From positions 310,001 to 374,000 of the forward strand of contig CAVRYY010000003.1 in assembly GCA_963725655.1 (NCBI GenBank): a DNA stretch of 64,000 nt, written 5' to 3'. This document shows, piece after piece, positions 26,040-35,524 of this stretch (its first letter is position 1; each line of letters starts with the position of its first letter). The stretch is from CAVRXT01 sp963725655 (GTDB lineage: Bacteria > Acidobacteriota > Terriglobia > Acidiferrales > UBA7541). The notes under the pieces are model-generated. The model was not told where the DNA came from. It saw only the letters and a program-made list of their open reading frames with translations, and searched no databases. The translations under genes were made by a program, and so were the position numbers.

Positions 26040-26065
26040 CCGCGAAGCGGGATCCCGCTTCGCGG
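26040..26065. repeat. perfect 26-bp palindrome (family D)
   Basis: The 26 bases are exactly self-complementary, with half-site CCGCGAAGCGGGA. It lies upstream of dps, at the start of a 1.1-kb gene-free repeat zone. It may be a REP-type element or a DNA-binding site. Confidence 0.7.
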
Positions 26066-26225
26066 AATCATCCGCTATGCGTGGCCCGCCGCAACTCACC
26101 GGCCCGCCGTCACTGGCGGACCAGATCGCCTACCAACCGCGCCGCCCCGCTCGCGCGGTCCGCCGCCGCTCCCCATCTTTCTACACCCTCCCGCCGTCGC
26201 AGCACAACCATTCCCAGGCCGCCCG

Positions 26226-27100
26226 CAGCGCCGGCACCCCTGCCTGCGCGTGGCACAACCATTCTTGGTTCTGGGTTGGTCGCCTGGGTCTGGTCGCCTG
26301 GGTCTGGTCGTGGGTGGCGCACCCTCCTCTTTGATGGTGCGGATGGATGTTCCACCTTTCGCCCCAGTAAAACGGAAATTTGCCGGGATTCGGCAAATTC
26401 CCGTCGTTCATTTTCAAGCACATCCCAGGGACTATACTGGCTTGGTACTGTTTTGGATTTTCCTCCCTTTTAGCTTCTTGGGTGGCGCACCCTCCTCTGT
26501 GAGGGTGCGGACTGATGTTCCGCCTTTGCCCCAGTAAAACGGAAATTTGCCGGTATTCGGCAAATTCCCGTCGTTCATTTTCATTCACATCCCAGGGACT
26601 ATACTGGCCTGGTACCGTTTAGATTTTCCCTGGGTGGCGCACCCTCCTCTTTGAGGGTGCGGATCGTAGTCTTTGACCTTAAGAAGCGGCAAGCAACAGC
26701 TGAAGAAAATGGCCCGCCTTTCGCCCCCAGCAAGATAGAAATTTGCCGGGATTCGGCAAATTCCCGTCGTTCATTTTCATACACATCGCAGGGACTATAC
26801 TGGCTTGGTACTGTCCATGTTTTTAGCGCCGCCGGCCTTGCGGCTCGGGCGCCCCAGGTGTCGATTTCACACCTGGGTTCTCCACGTTCTTGACTTTGCC
26901 CTGCAACGCCCCCGCGACCGTTCCCGAAAATCCGCCTTTTGCCCAACAGAAAACAGCAATTTGCCGGGATTCGGCAAATTCCCGCCGTTCATTTTCAAGC
27001 ACATCCCAGGGACTATACTGGCTTGGTACTGTTTCGGATTTTCCTCCCCTTTAGCTTCTTGGGTGGCGCACCCTCCTCTGTGAGGGTGCGGATTGTGGGT
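26226..27100. repeat. left array of about 75-bp core intergenic repeats with palindromic spacers
   Basis: Four copies of one core occur at 26375-26450, 26541-26617, 26738-26813 and 26956-27031. Each begins with the hairpin ATTTGCCGGGATTCGGCAAAT, continues through CCCG.CGTTCATTTTCA, and ends GGGACTATACTGGC(T/C)TGGTAC. Between them lie family B palindromes (GCACCCTCCTCTGTGAGGGTGC and variants) at 26308, 26483, 26632 and 27061. A family C element (GCCGGCACC...GTGGCACAACCA) lies at about 26230. Short open frames that run through the repeats in both strands have biased composition and no homology signal, so no gene is called from about 26100 to 27194. Confidence 0.85.
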
Positions 27101-27193
27101 CTGGCCGTCCGGCCCCGGCTGTCCGCCCAACAAAAATCCCACCCGGCCGATTCCGTTGCGTCCCTAATTTCCGCCCCTTTTGGCGACATCTTA

Positions 27194-27991
27194 TTACCCA
27201 GTGCGGCCGCCGCTGCGCGAGGGTCCGGCCGTCCGTCCAACAAAAATTCTACGCCGGCCCATCTGTCGCCACCCCGCTTGGTTCCATTTGACCACCTCTG
27301 TCCGCCGAGTGGTTTTTCCCCCGGCGACCCTACCATTCCGCGCAGACCAACAAAAGAGATCGTTCCTGTGGACGCCCGTCCGCCCACCCCGCCGCGCTGG
27401 CCCAACCACCCCAGTAGCGCAAACGCCGCCCTTGAGACCTACGCCCGGAAAGACATCCGACGCGCTGAGATAGTCGTCAATCGAGCGCAACCGGTTATCA
27501 GCGAGCATCGACTCTCTGTCGCCACCCCTTTCGTAGTTCTCCCTGCTGGCCCCGCAGTTCACGCAACGGACACCGTCCCAAGCGTGCTCCACTCGCCCGA
27601 ATCGGATGTTGCCTTCAGGGTTGTCGAAGGCTTCGCACACGGAATATTTCCCGTTGGCGGTCTTGGAACAGTACAGGGACCTCCGCGAGAGTAAGGCAGT
27701 CAATTCCGTGATGGCGAGTCCGAATACCTGATTCTTGAAGATGTGGTCTAGCCGCTTCTGGCGATTTGCAATGTACTTCTCCAGTCCTTTGTCGAGGCGC
27801 TTAACGATTTCTCGGAGGAACACGCCTGATTTACAGCCTGGGTCAAGAAAGGTGCTTTTCTTGTCGCTCCAGAGGTCCGCGGGGAGCACGTCAAGAATCT
27901 GGTTCACCAGTTGCGGCGGCGTGAAGACCTCGTCGCTGCTGAGATTCGCGATGCAGCTCAAAACGTCCGGCTTATAGTTATGCTCCGACAC
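27194..27991 (-). pseudogene. truncated Eco57I-type adenine DNA methyltransferase (restriction-modification remnant)
   Basis: Residues 1-160 match the start of a class of Eco57I-like methylase/restriction proteins: NLSSDEVFTPPQLVNQILDV, SAM motif I as FLDPGCKSGVFLREI, FGLAITELTALLSRRSLYCS and CVNCGASRENYERG. Family members continue into a GNPPYQL motif IV and target recognition region for several hundred more residues. Here the similarity stops at about 27500 and the frame runs on through Gly/Arg-rich repeat-derived sequence to 27194. Without motif IV it cannot methylate DNA. Its start overlaps the upstream methyltransferase gene by 14 bp, so the original operon order is preserved. Confidence 0.75.
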
Positions 27992-28670
27992 GGGCGATCT
28001 CCAAGAAATGGATCGGGGTATATTCCCTTACCGGAGTGGGGATAAAGACGTGCTCACCAAGGTCGGAGAAAAGGGGCAACTGCTCCTCGCTGTCCAAACC
28101 AGGGAACAAAGGGGCTTGCATGGCCCCCTCATGACGAAGCAATTCGCTAAACGCGAAGTCTCTCCTTTTCAGCATGCTCCCGTTGACCGGCGACCATTCC
28201 GAAAAGACGATATGGCCCGGCTTCTCACCTACTGTCCTGAGCGTCAAGGCGTCCCCCCAAATGATGTTCCGCTCAAGGATGAACCTTACCGCCTCGCGGC
28301 ACGCTTCCTTCCCAGCGCCTTTGAACAGGCGCGTGTAGTTTAAATCAAATATTTCGAAGAGCCTTCGTCGGCAATCGCGGACATTGTCAGGCAGAATATC
28401 AATGCCGTAGATCGAGGACACGGCTAGGACGGCATAGCGCTCATAGTCCAACTGGGACTTACCGTAGCGCTTGTCAACAACCGCCAACTTACGGTCCAGA
28501 ATGACCGTCAGAAAGTTTCCGTCGCCACAAGCAGGTTCGAGGAACCGGGAGTCGATTCGTTCCGTTTCCCGCTTCACTAGATCAAGCATGGCATTGACCT
28601 CGCGTTGCCCGGTCAACACCTCGCCATGATTCGAGACTCGCTCTTTCGTTCTAACCTGCGCAGCTTGCAT
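27978..28670 (-). CDS. SAM-dependent DNA methyltransferase-like protein (partner of the truncated methylase)
   Basis: The product has 230 residues. GEVLTGQREVNAMLDLV is followed by SAM motif I as SRFLEPACGDGNFLTVIL and by AVSSIYGIDILPDNVRDCR. The end is FSEWSPVNGSMLKRRDFAF and FIPTPVREYTPIHFLEIA. It lacks the (N/D)PPY catalytic motif. In related operons this protein precedes the Eco57I-type methylase and a helicase or nuclease. Here the second gene is truncated and no nuclease is present, so it is a probable orphan. The frame is intact, which may mean recent decay or a retained role. The local GC is lower than in the chromosomal genes around it. Confidence 0.75.
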   Translation of the reverse strand: MQAAQVRTKERVSNHGEVLTGQREVNAMLDLVKRETERIDSRFLEPACGDGNFLTVILDRKLAVVDKRYGKSQLDYERYAVLAVSSIYGIDILPDNVRDCRRRLFEIFDLNYTRLFKGAGKEACREAVRFILERNIIWGDALTLRTVGEKPGHIVFSEWSPVNGSMLKRRDFAFSELLRHEGAMQAPLFPGLDSEEQLPLFSDLGEHVFIPTPVREYTPIHFLEIARVGA

Positions 28671-28716
28671 CGATGTTTTATGCCTTCAGAATCTCCGAGA
28701 TCTATCCGGCATTCGT

Positions 28717-29052
28717 TCACAAGTCTTCGTAGCTACCGGTTCGGAGTCTTGGCGTTAAGCTTCGCACAAGAGCCGGTTTAGAGCGAGTTGCCGTCCTCTT
28801 CCCTCCGCGCTGTATACCTGCAATCGTTAAACCGAACATAAGCGCTTCAAGCTCCGATAGAGGGATGCATTCTTTTGGCCACATTTGAGCGAGAGAATCC
28901 GTCCCGACCCAAAACGGCAAATATTTTTTGGCAAGACCAGGAATCGGATTCGGTTCTTGCGTGCGGAATTTTGATTTTGGAAACTTGAATGCAGAGCATT
29001 TCGATAGCCAATCGGACAGAATCCGACAATCGGCATCACGCGGCAACAACAC
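28717..29052 (-). CDS. hypothetical protein upstream of the methyltransferase remnant
   Basis: This 111-codon frame starts with GTG 29052 and ends 46 bp before the methyltransferase start. Its composition is protein-like (WLSKCSAFKFPKSKFRTQEP, LSELEALMFGLTIAGIQRGG, basic tail), unlike the repeat-derived frames nearby. No domain is recognised and no ribosome site is seen. It could be the remains of another gene of the R-M operon, or non-coding. Confidence 0.3.
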   Translation of the reverse strand: MLLPRDADCRILSDWLSKCSAFKFPKSKFRTQEPNPIPGLAKKYLPFWVGTDSLAQMWPKECIPLSELEALMFGLTIAGIQRGGKRTATRSKPALVRSLTPRLRTGSYEDL

Positions 29053-29322
29053 TATTAAGGCCGGTGAGACCCCTTATTTTACACTTGCTTTCGATCTTGG
29101 TCAGCGTGGCGCGAAAAATTGCGAATTAAAAGCGTTAAAACGCCGATCCACAGGAATGATCCCTTCCCGCCGCTCGCGCAGAATGCTAGCTTTTCCCAGA
29201 GATGAGGACGCTGGACGAAAATCGAGGCTGGGGAATGGCCGAGGGTTGGAGTTTTGTTGGACGAACGGGCAGACCCGTAAAACCCGAGCAAACTAAATAG
29301 CAACACGGCCAGAGTTGGCGTT

Positions 29323-30225
29323 CGATGTGTATGAAAACAAAAGGCGGGAATCTTCCGAATCCAGGCAAAATTCAAAAAATACGCGGAAAAGGCGGAACAC
29401 TTTGTTGGGCGGACGGCCAGATTTCGTTGAGCCAGGCGACCAGACCCACAACCAGGGTGGTTGTGCCACGCCGGCAGGAGTGCCGGCGCTACGGACGGTT
29501 GCAGAACCGGGCGGACGGCCTGAGCAGCGCAAGGGGAGGAAAAGCCAAGACAGTACCAGGCCAGTATAGTCCCTGCGATGTGCATGAAAATGAACAGCGG
29601 GAATTTGCTGAATAGCGGCAAATTGCAGTTTTGCAGGAGGCGAAGGGCGGAAGATCAATCCGCACCCTTAACGGCGAAGGGTGCGCCACCCGGCGATTGA
29701 GGGGAGAAAAAGCCAAAGTAGTACCAGGCCAGTATAGTCCCTGCGATGTGTATGAAAATAAAGGGCGGGAATTTGCCGAATGCCGGCAAAAATTAAAGAA
29801 ACTGCGCGGCAAAGACGAAAGATTTTGTCAGGCGGACGGCCAGACCCAACGGCTGAAGCAAAAGGGGAGAAAAAGCCAAAGTAGTACCAGGCCAGTATAG
29901 TCCCTGCGATGTGTATGAAAATGAACGACGGGGATTTGGCGAATAGCGGCAAAAATCAAAAAAACTGTGCGGAAAAGGCGAAGAGATTTTGTTAGCCGGA
30001 CGACCAGACCCGACGACTGAAGCAAAAGGGGAGAAAAATCCAAAGTGGTACCAGGCCAGTATAGTCCCTGCGATGTGTATGAAAATGAACGGCGGGAATT
30101 TGCTGAATGGCGGCAAAAATTAAAAAACTGCGCAGTGAAGGCGAAACATTTTATTAGGCCGACGACCGGAGCCACAACCATGAGTGGTTGTGCCACGCCG
30201 ACCGGGCGTCGGCGCTACGGCGGTC
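29323..30225. repeat. right array of the same core repeats, inverted relative to the left array
   Basis: Copies lie at 29323-29372 (partial), 29551-29624, 29720-29794, 29884-29957 and 30048-30121. All are reverse complements of the left-array core (GTACCAGGCCAGTATAGTCC, then ATGTGTATGAAAATGAAC and the GGCAAA hairpin). The last three are spaced 163-164 bp apart, and the inter-core sequence (GGACG.CCAGACCC..CG.CTGAAGC) is conserved too, so the real unit is about 165 bp. A family B palindrome lies near 29660-29692 and family C elements near 29447-29495 and 30176-30222. No gene is supported between 29053 and 30241. Confidence 0.85.
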
Positions 30226-30241
30226 ATGTTCGATCCGGAAG

Positions 30242-32272
30242 CTACGGGACTACTGGCAGGTCGATGAAGCTGGGCTGGTCGGGCGTGTGCCAGATTTGCT
30301 GCGTGGCTTTTTGGTAGTCTCCGGGCTTGGCGTCGAAAATGTTGGGGACGTACTTTTGCGGGTTGCGGTCGTATAGGGGGAAGAGAGTCGACTGCACTTG
30401 GACCATGATCCGGTGGCCGGGCTGAAAGACGTGGTTCACCGTGGGCAGGCCGAAGCGGTAGCGGAGCGGCTGGTTCGGAGTGAGCGGTACGGGATACTCG
30501 AAGCTGGTGCGGTAGCGGCCGCGGAAAATGTCCAACGCGATGGCCAGCTCGTAGCCGCCCATCGCCGGTTGCGAGGGGACCGTGTCGGGATAGACGTCGA
30601 TCAGCTTCACCACCCAATCGCTGTCGCTGCCGCTGGTGGCGGCGTATAGGTTCACTTCGGGGACGCCGCTCACGCGCAGCGGCGCGGTGAGCGGCGCGCT
30701 CACGTAGGTGAGCACGTCGGGACGGCCGTCGACGAATCGCTGATCGTCGACCAGCCAGTGCCTCCATGCGTCGTAGTCGGTATTGACGACCGGGCGCTTG
30801 CGATATGGCACGGGCTTCGCCGGATCGGAAACGTACTCGTCGAATCCGGTGGCCGCGCCGGCGCTGGCGCTCGTGCCGCCCGCGCTCGCGTTCGCGCTTC
30901 CACTCGCTGGGCCGCTTGCCGCGACTGGCTTATCGAACGACAACGCGCCGTTCGCCGCCAGATAGAGCGCCTTGGGTTTGCTGGCGCAGCCCTGGGTGCA
31001 GCTCAGCGGCCAGGATTTGAACCGGTCCCAGTGATTCTCGCCGGTGTTGTAGATGAAGACTGGCGGGGTATCGGCCTTGGGCGCGTCGTCGAGCAAGTAT
31101 TGATTGAAAAATGGGAGCAGCACATCGCGGCGAAACTGCAGCGTGGTGTCGCCATCCCACAGCAGCGGACCGAGCGAGAAGCCTTCGGAATTCACCTGGC
31201 TATGCCGCCACGGTCCCATCACTAGAAAATTTTTGTCGTTCTGGAGGTCTTTCGGTTCGACCGCCTGGTAACTGTGGATCGCGCCCCACATGTCTTCCTG
31301 GTCCCACAGGCCTTGCAGCCACATCACCGGAACTTTCAGCGGGACCTTGGCCATGATCTTGTCGAGCGCCAGGCCCTGCCAGAACGCGTCGTACGCGGGA
31401 TGCTCTTCCGTCTTCAGCCAGAACGGAAGTTGGCCGGCGCCGTAGTAGCGCGCGAAATCGCCGGCCGAGCCGCGGACCAGAAAATTGGTGTAGTCATCAT
31501 AATTTTCGCGCGCCAGGGTGACGCCTTTGCCGCGCGCCACGGTCTGGCCGGCAAAGTAGTCGATATTATTCTGGCGAAACGCGCCGTAGTGAAACCAGTC
31601 GTCGCCCATCCAGCCATCGACCATGGGGCTCTCGGGCGCGGCCACTTTCAGCGCGGGATGAGGATCGATCAACGCCATCACTACGGTAAAACCTTCGTAG
31701 GAGGAGCCCAGCATTCCGACTTTGCCGTTGGACTCGTGGACATTCTTCACCAGCCAGTCGATGGTGTCGTAGGCGTCGGTGGTGTCGTCGATGCCGCTGC
31801 TGTTCAGCGGGCCGATCGGAGGAGGCGTCATCAGATACGCGCCTTCCGATCCATATTTGCCGCGTACGTCTTGAAATACGCGGATGTAGCCGGCTTTAAC
31901 GAATACATCGTCGCCCTCGGGCAGTATGTCGAGCATGTGCGGCGAGTCGATGCGCCCGGCGCGGCCGGCGGCGTCATAGCAAGTGCGCGTCATTACGATC
32001 GGAGCGTGCTTCGCGGTTTTGGGAATCACGATCACGGTGTAGAGCAGCACGCCGTCGCGCATGGGGATCATCTCGACGCGTTTGACGTAGTCGTAGTCCG
32101 TCTTCGGCGCTCGGAACTCTTCGGGGACGTCGGATTTGCTGGCCTGAATCTGGCTCTGGGTCTGGGCTTGGGTCTGGCTTTGGCTCGGCGCTTGCGCTTG
32201 AGCGAGTGACGGCAAGCTCGTCAACGTGAGAGCCACAGCAACAGCCGCTGCGCGGCAGAAGAAGGAGTTCAT
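30242..32272 (-). CDS. secreted CocE/NonD-family alpha/beta hydrolase (X-Pro dipeptidyl-peptidase S15 type)
   Basis: ATG 32272 opens a signal peptide (MNSFFCRAAAVAVALTLTSL) followed by a Gln-rich spacer (QSQTQAQTQSQIQ). It gives about 676 residues. The S15 catalytic triad is visible: nucleophile in GMLGSSYEGF, Asp in LQGLWDQEDMWG and His in MGPWRHSQVN. The C-terminal jelly-roll PepX_C domain runs from RPDVLTYVSAPLTAPLRVSG to QSTLFPLYDRNP. Relatives include cocaine esterase, glutaryl-7-ACA acylase and alpha-amino-acid ester hydrolase. It therefore hydrolyses an ester or amide outside the cytoplasm, with unknown substrate. An Ala/Ser/Gly-rich insert before PepX_C looks like a linker. Confidence 0.88.
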   Translation of the reverse strand: MNSFFCRAAAVAVALTLTSLPSLAQAQAPSQSQTQAQTQSQIQASKSDVPEEFRAPKTDYDYVKRVEMIPMRDGVLLYTVIVIPKTAKHAPIVMTRTCYDAAGRAGRIDSPHMLDILPEGDDVFVKAGYIRVFQDVRGKYGSEGAYLMTPPPIGPLNSSGIDDTTDAYDTIDWLVKNVHESNGKVGMLGSSYEGFTVVMALIDPHPALKVAAPESPMVDGWMGDDWFHYGAFRQNNIDYFAGQTVARGKGVTLARENYDDYTNFLVRGSAGDFARYYGAGQLPFWLKTEEHPAYDAFWQGLALDKIMAKVPLKVPVMWLQGLWDQEDMWGAIHSYQAVEPKDLQNDKNFLVMGPWRHSQVNSEGFSLGPLLWDGDTTLQFRRDVLLPFFNQYLLDDAPKADTPPVFIYNTGENHWDRFKSWPLSCTQGCASKPKALYLAANGALSFDKPVAASGPASGSANASAGGTSASAGAATGFDEYVSDPAKPVPYRKRPVVNTDYDAWRHWLVDDQRFVDGRPDVLTYVSAPLTAPLRVSGVPEVNLYAATSGSDSDWVVKLIDVYPDTVPSQPAMGGYELAIALDIFRGRYRTSFEYPVPLTPNQPLRYRFGLPTVNHVFQPGHRIMVQVQSTLFPLYDRNPQKYVPNIFDAKPGDYQKATQQIWHTPDQPSFIDLPVVP

Positions 32273-32419
32273 AAGGCGCCTTTGCTTCGTCCGAGCCGCG
32301 GCTAACGTCGCGCCACTCGGATCGGTAATGGATTCGTTGAATGCGAGTCCCAGCAATATATCACTGAAGCGCGTGGGCATCGGCGGGGGAGTGCCAAGTA
32401 GCGGAGAGCGGGTTCGGGC

Positions 32420-32689
32420 TCAAGCGCTGAATCGCTCCGCGGCGCGAGCCTTCGCTTTGGCGGCCTCTTCTTCGCGATTCTTCGGCGCTGCTGTGGTTTC
32501 GAGCGAATGGAGAAGGCGAGCGGAGATGGCGGCTACTTCATCGACGGCGGCCTGGAATGAGTCTTCGTTGGCCTTCGACGGCTTGTTGAAGCCGGTGATT
32601 TTTCTCACGAACTGCAACGAAGCGGCGCGAACTTCGTCGGTGGTGACCGGCGGATCGAAATTGAAGAGAGTTTTGATGTTTCTGCACAT
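32420..32689 (-). CDS. DUF2277 family small protein
   Basis: The product has 89 residues with a GAGGTGAT ribosome site. The DUF2277 signature is complete: MCRNIKTLFNFDPPVTTDEV, AASLQFVRKITGFNKPSKAN and FQAAVDEVAAISARLLHSL. This is a small cytosolic family of unknown function found in soil bacteria. The conserved MCRNI start suggests a functional Cys. The C-terminus is a charged Ala/Glu/Lys helix. Confidence 0.92.
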   Translation of the reverse strand: MCRNIKTLFNFDPPVTTDEVRAASLQFVRKITGFNKPSKANEDSFQAAVDEVAAISARLLHSLETTAAPKNREEEAAKAKARAAERFSA

Positions 32690-32861
32690 TGGGCATCACC
32701 TCACGATAGTCACAGCCGGCAAATCTGCGCGAAACGACGGCCGGTTCAAAACGACTGCCCGCCGGGAGAACAAGGATACGACGCTGCCATCCGTTCTCAA
32801 AGTTGCCCGCTCGCACCCGGCCTGCCGGAGTTGAGCGGTGGGAGCGGCCTCTGAACGCACG

Positions 32862-33794
32862 CTATTTGCTGGCGGGTGAGTGGATCTCAGCGATAAAGCC
32901 GCCGGGAAATTGCACGAGGGCCGCATCGCGCCGATCGGCGTTATAGGGAGCAACCAGGATGGCCACGCCTGCTGCGCTGGCTTTGGCGAGAGTATCGGTG
33001 AGGTTGGCGACCTCGTAGCCGGTGATCTCGCGTCCGAAGGGAAACGGCAGATGTCCGTCGGTGACGAGCACGGTGAGCTTGCCGAAGTTCGATTGGAGTC
33101 GGATACGGCGATAAGTGTCACTCGGCCGCCCGATCTCGACGCCGGGCGCGTGCGCATCGTCGGAGACGACGCGGCCGTGAGAGAAGGCCAGGAAGCTGCG
33201 CAGGAACGCGGCTACTCTGCCGGCGGAGACGTAGACGTGGTTCTCGGGAATGGTCCGGAGCGGCGAGTAGGACGGCGCGGTGGTGTGCCAGTAGAGTTGG
33301 GTGTTCACGCCGCCGGGGAACTGGACGATGGCATCGCGTCCGATGGGATCGTTGAACGGAGTGACCAGGACATCTGCTCCTGCGGCGCTAGCGGCGCTGA
33401 CCGCGGCATCCAAATCGGTGACCAGATAGCCGGTGCGCTCGGCGCCGAACGGAAAAGGGATCGGCGTCTTGAACCCAAAGACCGACAGGATGCCGACGGG
33501 GGTGAGCAGGGCTTGTGACATGGTGCTGCTCGGAGTCGGCGTAACGGTGAAGACGCCTTGCTTGGAGGCGGTGCCGCCGAAAGTGGCTAAGACACTCGCG
33601 ACGAAACGGTCGAAGTCTTCCGGCGCGACGTAGACGTGAGTGGAGTCATATTGCGGTCCGACGGATAGGTCCGGCGTTGCGGTAGCGGCGTGGGCCGGGG
33701 CCGGTGCGGCGGCCGGCAACAAAGATAGACGCGCGCTTCCCACAGTGAAGAGAATTGCGAAAGCGGTCACGGCAAGTGGTCTGGTTACACGCAA
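32862..33794 (-). CDS. secreted double VOC/glyoxalase-fold protein
   Basis: The best start is TTG 33794, with CAGGAG seven bases upstream, leading straight into a signal peptide (RVTRPLAVTAFAILFTVGSA). An ATG at 33830 would overlap the gamma-glutamyltransferase stop as ATGA but has no ribosome site. The mature protein has two similar halves: DSTHVYVAPEDFDRFVASVL...VTPFNDPIGRDAIVQFPGG and ENHVYVSAGRVAAFLRSFLA...LVAPYNADRRDAALVQFPGG. Both match vicinal oxygen chelate modules. Export is unusual for this fold. The metal ligands are not fully evident, so an enzyme activity is not claimed. Confidence 0.75.
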   Translation of the reverse strand: MRVTRPLAVTAFAILFTVGSARLSLLPAAAPAPAHAATATPDLSVGPQYDSTHVYVAPEDFDRFVASVLATFGGTASKQGVFTVTPTPSSTMSQALLTPVGILSVFGFKTPIPFPFGAERTGYLVTDLDAAVSAASAAGADVLVTPFNDPIGRDAIVQFPGGVNTQLYWHTTAPSYSPLRTIPENHVYVSAGRVAAFLRSFLAFSHGRVVSDDAHAPGVEIGRPSDTYRRIRLQSNFGKLTVLVTDGHLPFPFGREITGYEVANLTDTLAKASAAGVAILVAPYNADRRDAALVQFPGGFIAEIHSPASK

Positions 33795-33826
33795 CGGAAT
33801 CTCCTGTCTAAGCACGCCCCGGCGCG

Positions 33827-35524
33827 TCATTGCGGAGAAGGTTCCGGGATTGCCTCGCCATCTTTTCGAGGATCGGAGGCGCCGTAGTTCACGCCGGTAG
33901 AAATATCGCGTTGCACGGCTTGTCCGCCGCCCATGGTGGCGGAGTAGGCGCCGTGGATGACGAGCTGGTGGCCGCGCTTGGCCAGGTCTTGGCGAACACC
34001 GGCTGGGACGCGATCCTCGATATCCACATCGCAGCCTGCGAAGGTGTGCTTTGAGAACCGCGCGGATTCGAGAGCGTCCTGAATATTCATTCCGAAGTCG
34101 ACGACGTTGGAGACGAATTGCGCGTGGGCTTGCGCCTGATTGAAGCCGCCCATAATTCCGAAGGCGATCCGTTCCTGGTGGTTGGTCATGAAGCCCGGAA
34201 TGATGGTGTGCAAGGGCCGCTTGTGACCAGCGAGCCTATTGGGAGAATCGGGATCGACGCTAAAAAGTCCGCCGCGATTTTGGAGGGCAAACCCAGTGCC
34301 ATCCGCCACGAGGCCGGAGCCGAAGCCGAGATAGTTGCTCTGAATCAGGGAGACCATGTTTCCGGCGCGGTCAGTTACTGTGAGATATGTGGTATCGCCC
34401 TTGGTCGGAAGCTCAGGCTCGCCGGGCAGAACGCTGCAATTCGCCTTGGCCATATCGATTAATTTCGCACGCTGCGACGCGTATTGCTTTGAGAGCATTC
34501 CTTGGGTGGGGATCTGGCTGAACTTGGGATCGGCGACGTAGCGGTAGAGATCGGCGTAGGCTAGCTTTTTCGCTTCGATCATCGCGTGAAGAGCGTCGGC
34601 GGAATTATGGCCGAACTGCGCGAGCGGAAATCCTTCCATGATGTTCAGCATTTCGAGCGCGGCAATTCCCTGGCCGTTGGGCGGCAGCTCATAGATGTTC
34701 CAACCGCGATAGACAGTGGAGATTGGCTCAACCCATTCGCTGGAATATCCGGCCAAGTCCGCAGCGGTCATGGCGCCGCCCAGCCTGGTGGATGTTGCGA
34801 CGATGCTCTGGGCGATTTTGCCCTGGTAGTACGCGTCGCTGCCGCCGGAAGCGATCGACTGAAGGGAACGCGCTAAATCGGGATTGCGGAAAATCTCGCC
34901 CACGCGCGGGGCGTGATTGCCGGGCAAGTAGGTTGCGGCAGCGTTGTTGTCCTGCTTTAAGAAATCCACTTCGGCGGCCCAATACGCGGCATCCCATTCG
35001 GGCACCGGGAAGCCTTCGCGCGCGTAGTAGATCGCGGGAGCCAGCACATCGGAAAACTTTTTTGTGCCGAAGCGCGCGAGCAGTTTCGACCAGCCGTCGA
35101 CGGCGCCGGGAACGGTGACCGACTGAATTCCATTTTGCGGCATCGCGGTAATGCCCTTGGCCTTGAGAAATTCGATGGAGAGTGCTGCGGGCGCCCAGCC
35201 GCTGGCGTTCAGGCCGTAGAGTTTTCCGGTCCTGGCGTCATAGACGATAGCGAAGAGGTCGCCGCCGATTCCGTTCATCATGGGCTCGACCACGCCCATG
35301 ACGGCGTTGGTTGCGATTGCTGCGTCGATAGCGTTGCCGCCGTGGGCCAAGATGGTGGCTCCCGCTTGCGCTGCCAACGGGCTTTCCGCGGCTACCACGC
35401 CGCTGCGGGAAATTACCATGGAGCGGTTTTGAGTGCGGTCTTGCGCGCTGGTTTGGGTGGCGGAGAATAGCATCGCCAGCGGTAGAAGAAGTACGCAGAG
35501 GGTGGTGCGCGGCGCGGCTTTCAT
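33827..35524 (-). CDS. ggt: gamma-glutamyltransferase / glutathione hydrolase
   Basis: The product has 565 residues from ATG 35524, with GAGGAT upstream. The signal peptide is MKAAPRTTLCVLLLPLAMLF. The Ntn-hydrolase motif GDTTYLTVTDRAGNMVS provides the Thr that becomes the new N-terminus after autoproteolysis. GGNAIDAAIATNAVMGVVEP and GIGGDLFAIVYD are in the large subunit. The enzyme cleaves gamma-glutamyl bonds of glutathione and related peptides in the periplasm. The end SATMGGGQAVQRDISTGVNY is typical. It is followed directly by the VOC-fold gene, so a two-gene transcript is likely. Confidence 0.95.
   Translation of the reverse strand: MKAAPRTTLCVLLLPLAMLFSATQTSAQDRTQNRSMVISRSGVVAAESPLAAQAGATILAHGGNAIDAAIATNAVMGVVEPMMNGIGGDLFAIVYDARTGKLYGLNASGWAPAALSIEFLKAKGITAMPQNGIQSVTVPGAVDGWSKLLARFGTKKFSDVLAPAIYYAREGFPVPEWDAAYWAAEVDFLKQDNNAAATYLPGNHAPRVGEIFRNPDLARSLQSIASGGSDAYYQGKIAQSIVATSTRLGGAMTAADLAGYSSEWVEPISTVYRGWNIYELPPNGQGIAALEMLNIMEGFPLAQFGHNSADALHAMIEAKKLAYADLYRYVADPKFSQIPTQGMLSKQYASQRAKLIDMAKANCSVLPGEPELPTKGDTTYLTVTDRAGNMVSLIQSNYLGFGSGLVADGTGFALQNRGGLFSVDPDSPNRLAGHKRPLHTIIPGFMTNHQERIAFGIMGGFNQAQAHAQFVSNVVDFGMNIQDALESARFSKHTFAGCDVDIEDRVPAGVRQDLAKRGHQLVIHGAYSATMGGGQAVQRDISTGVNYGASDPRKDGEAIPEPSPQ

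Noticed and set aside
26110..30196. Many short open frames inside the repeat arrays (for example those reading ENERREFAESRQI or HIAGTILAWY)
   Set aside because: They are translations of the repeat itself, recur in every copy and on both strands, and drift in frame between copies.
26226..30225. CRISPR array
   Set aside because: Repeat cores are about 75 bp with about 165-bp spacing, the intervening sequences are themselves similar, and no cas gene is present.
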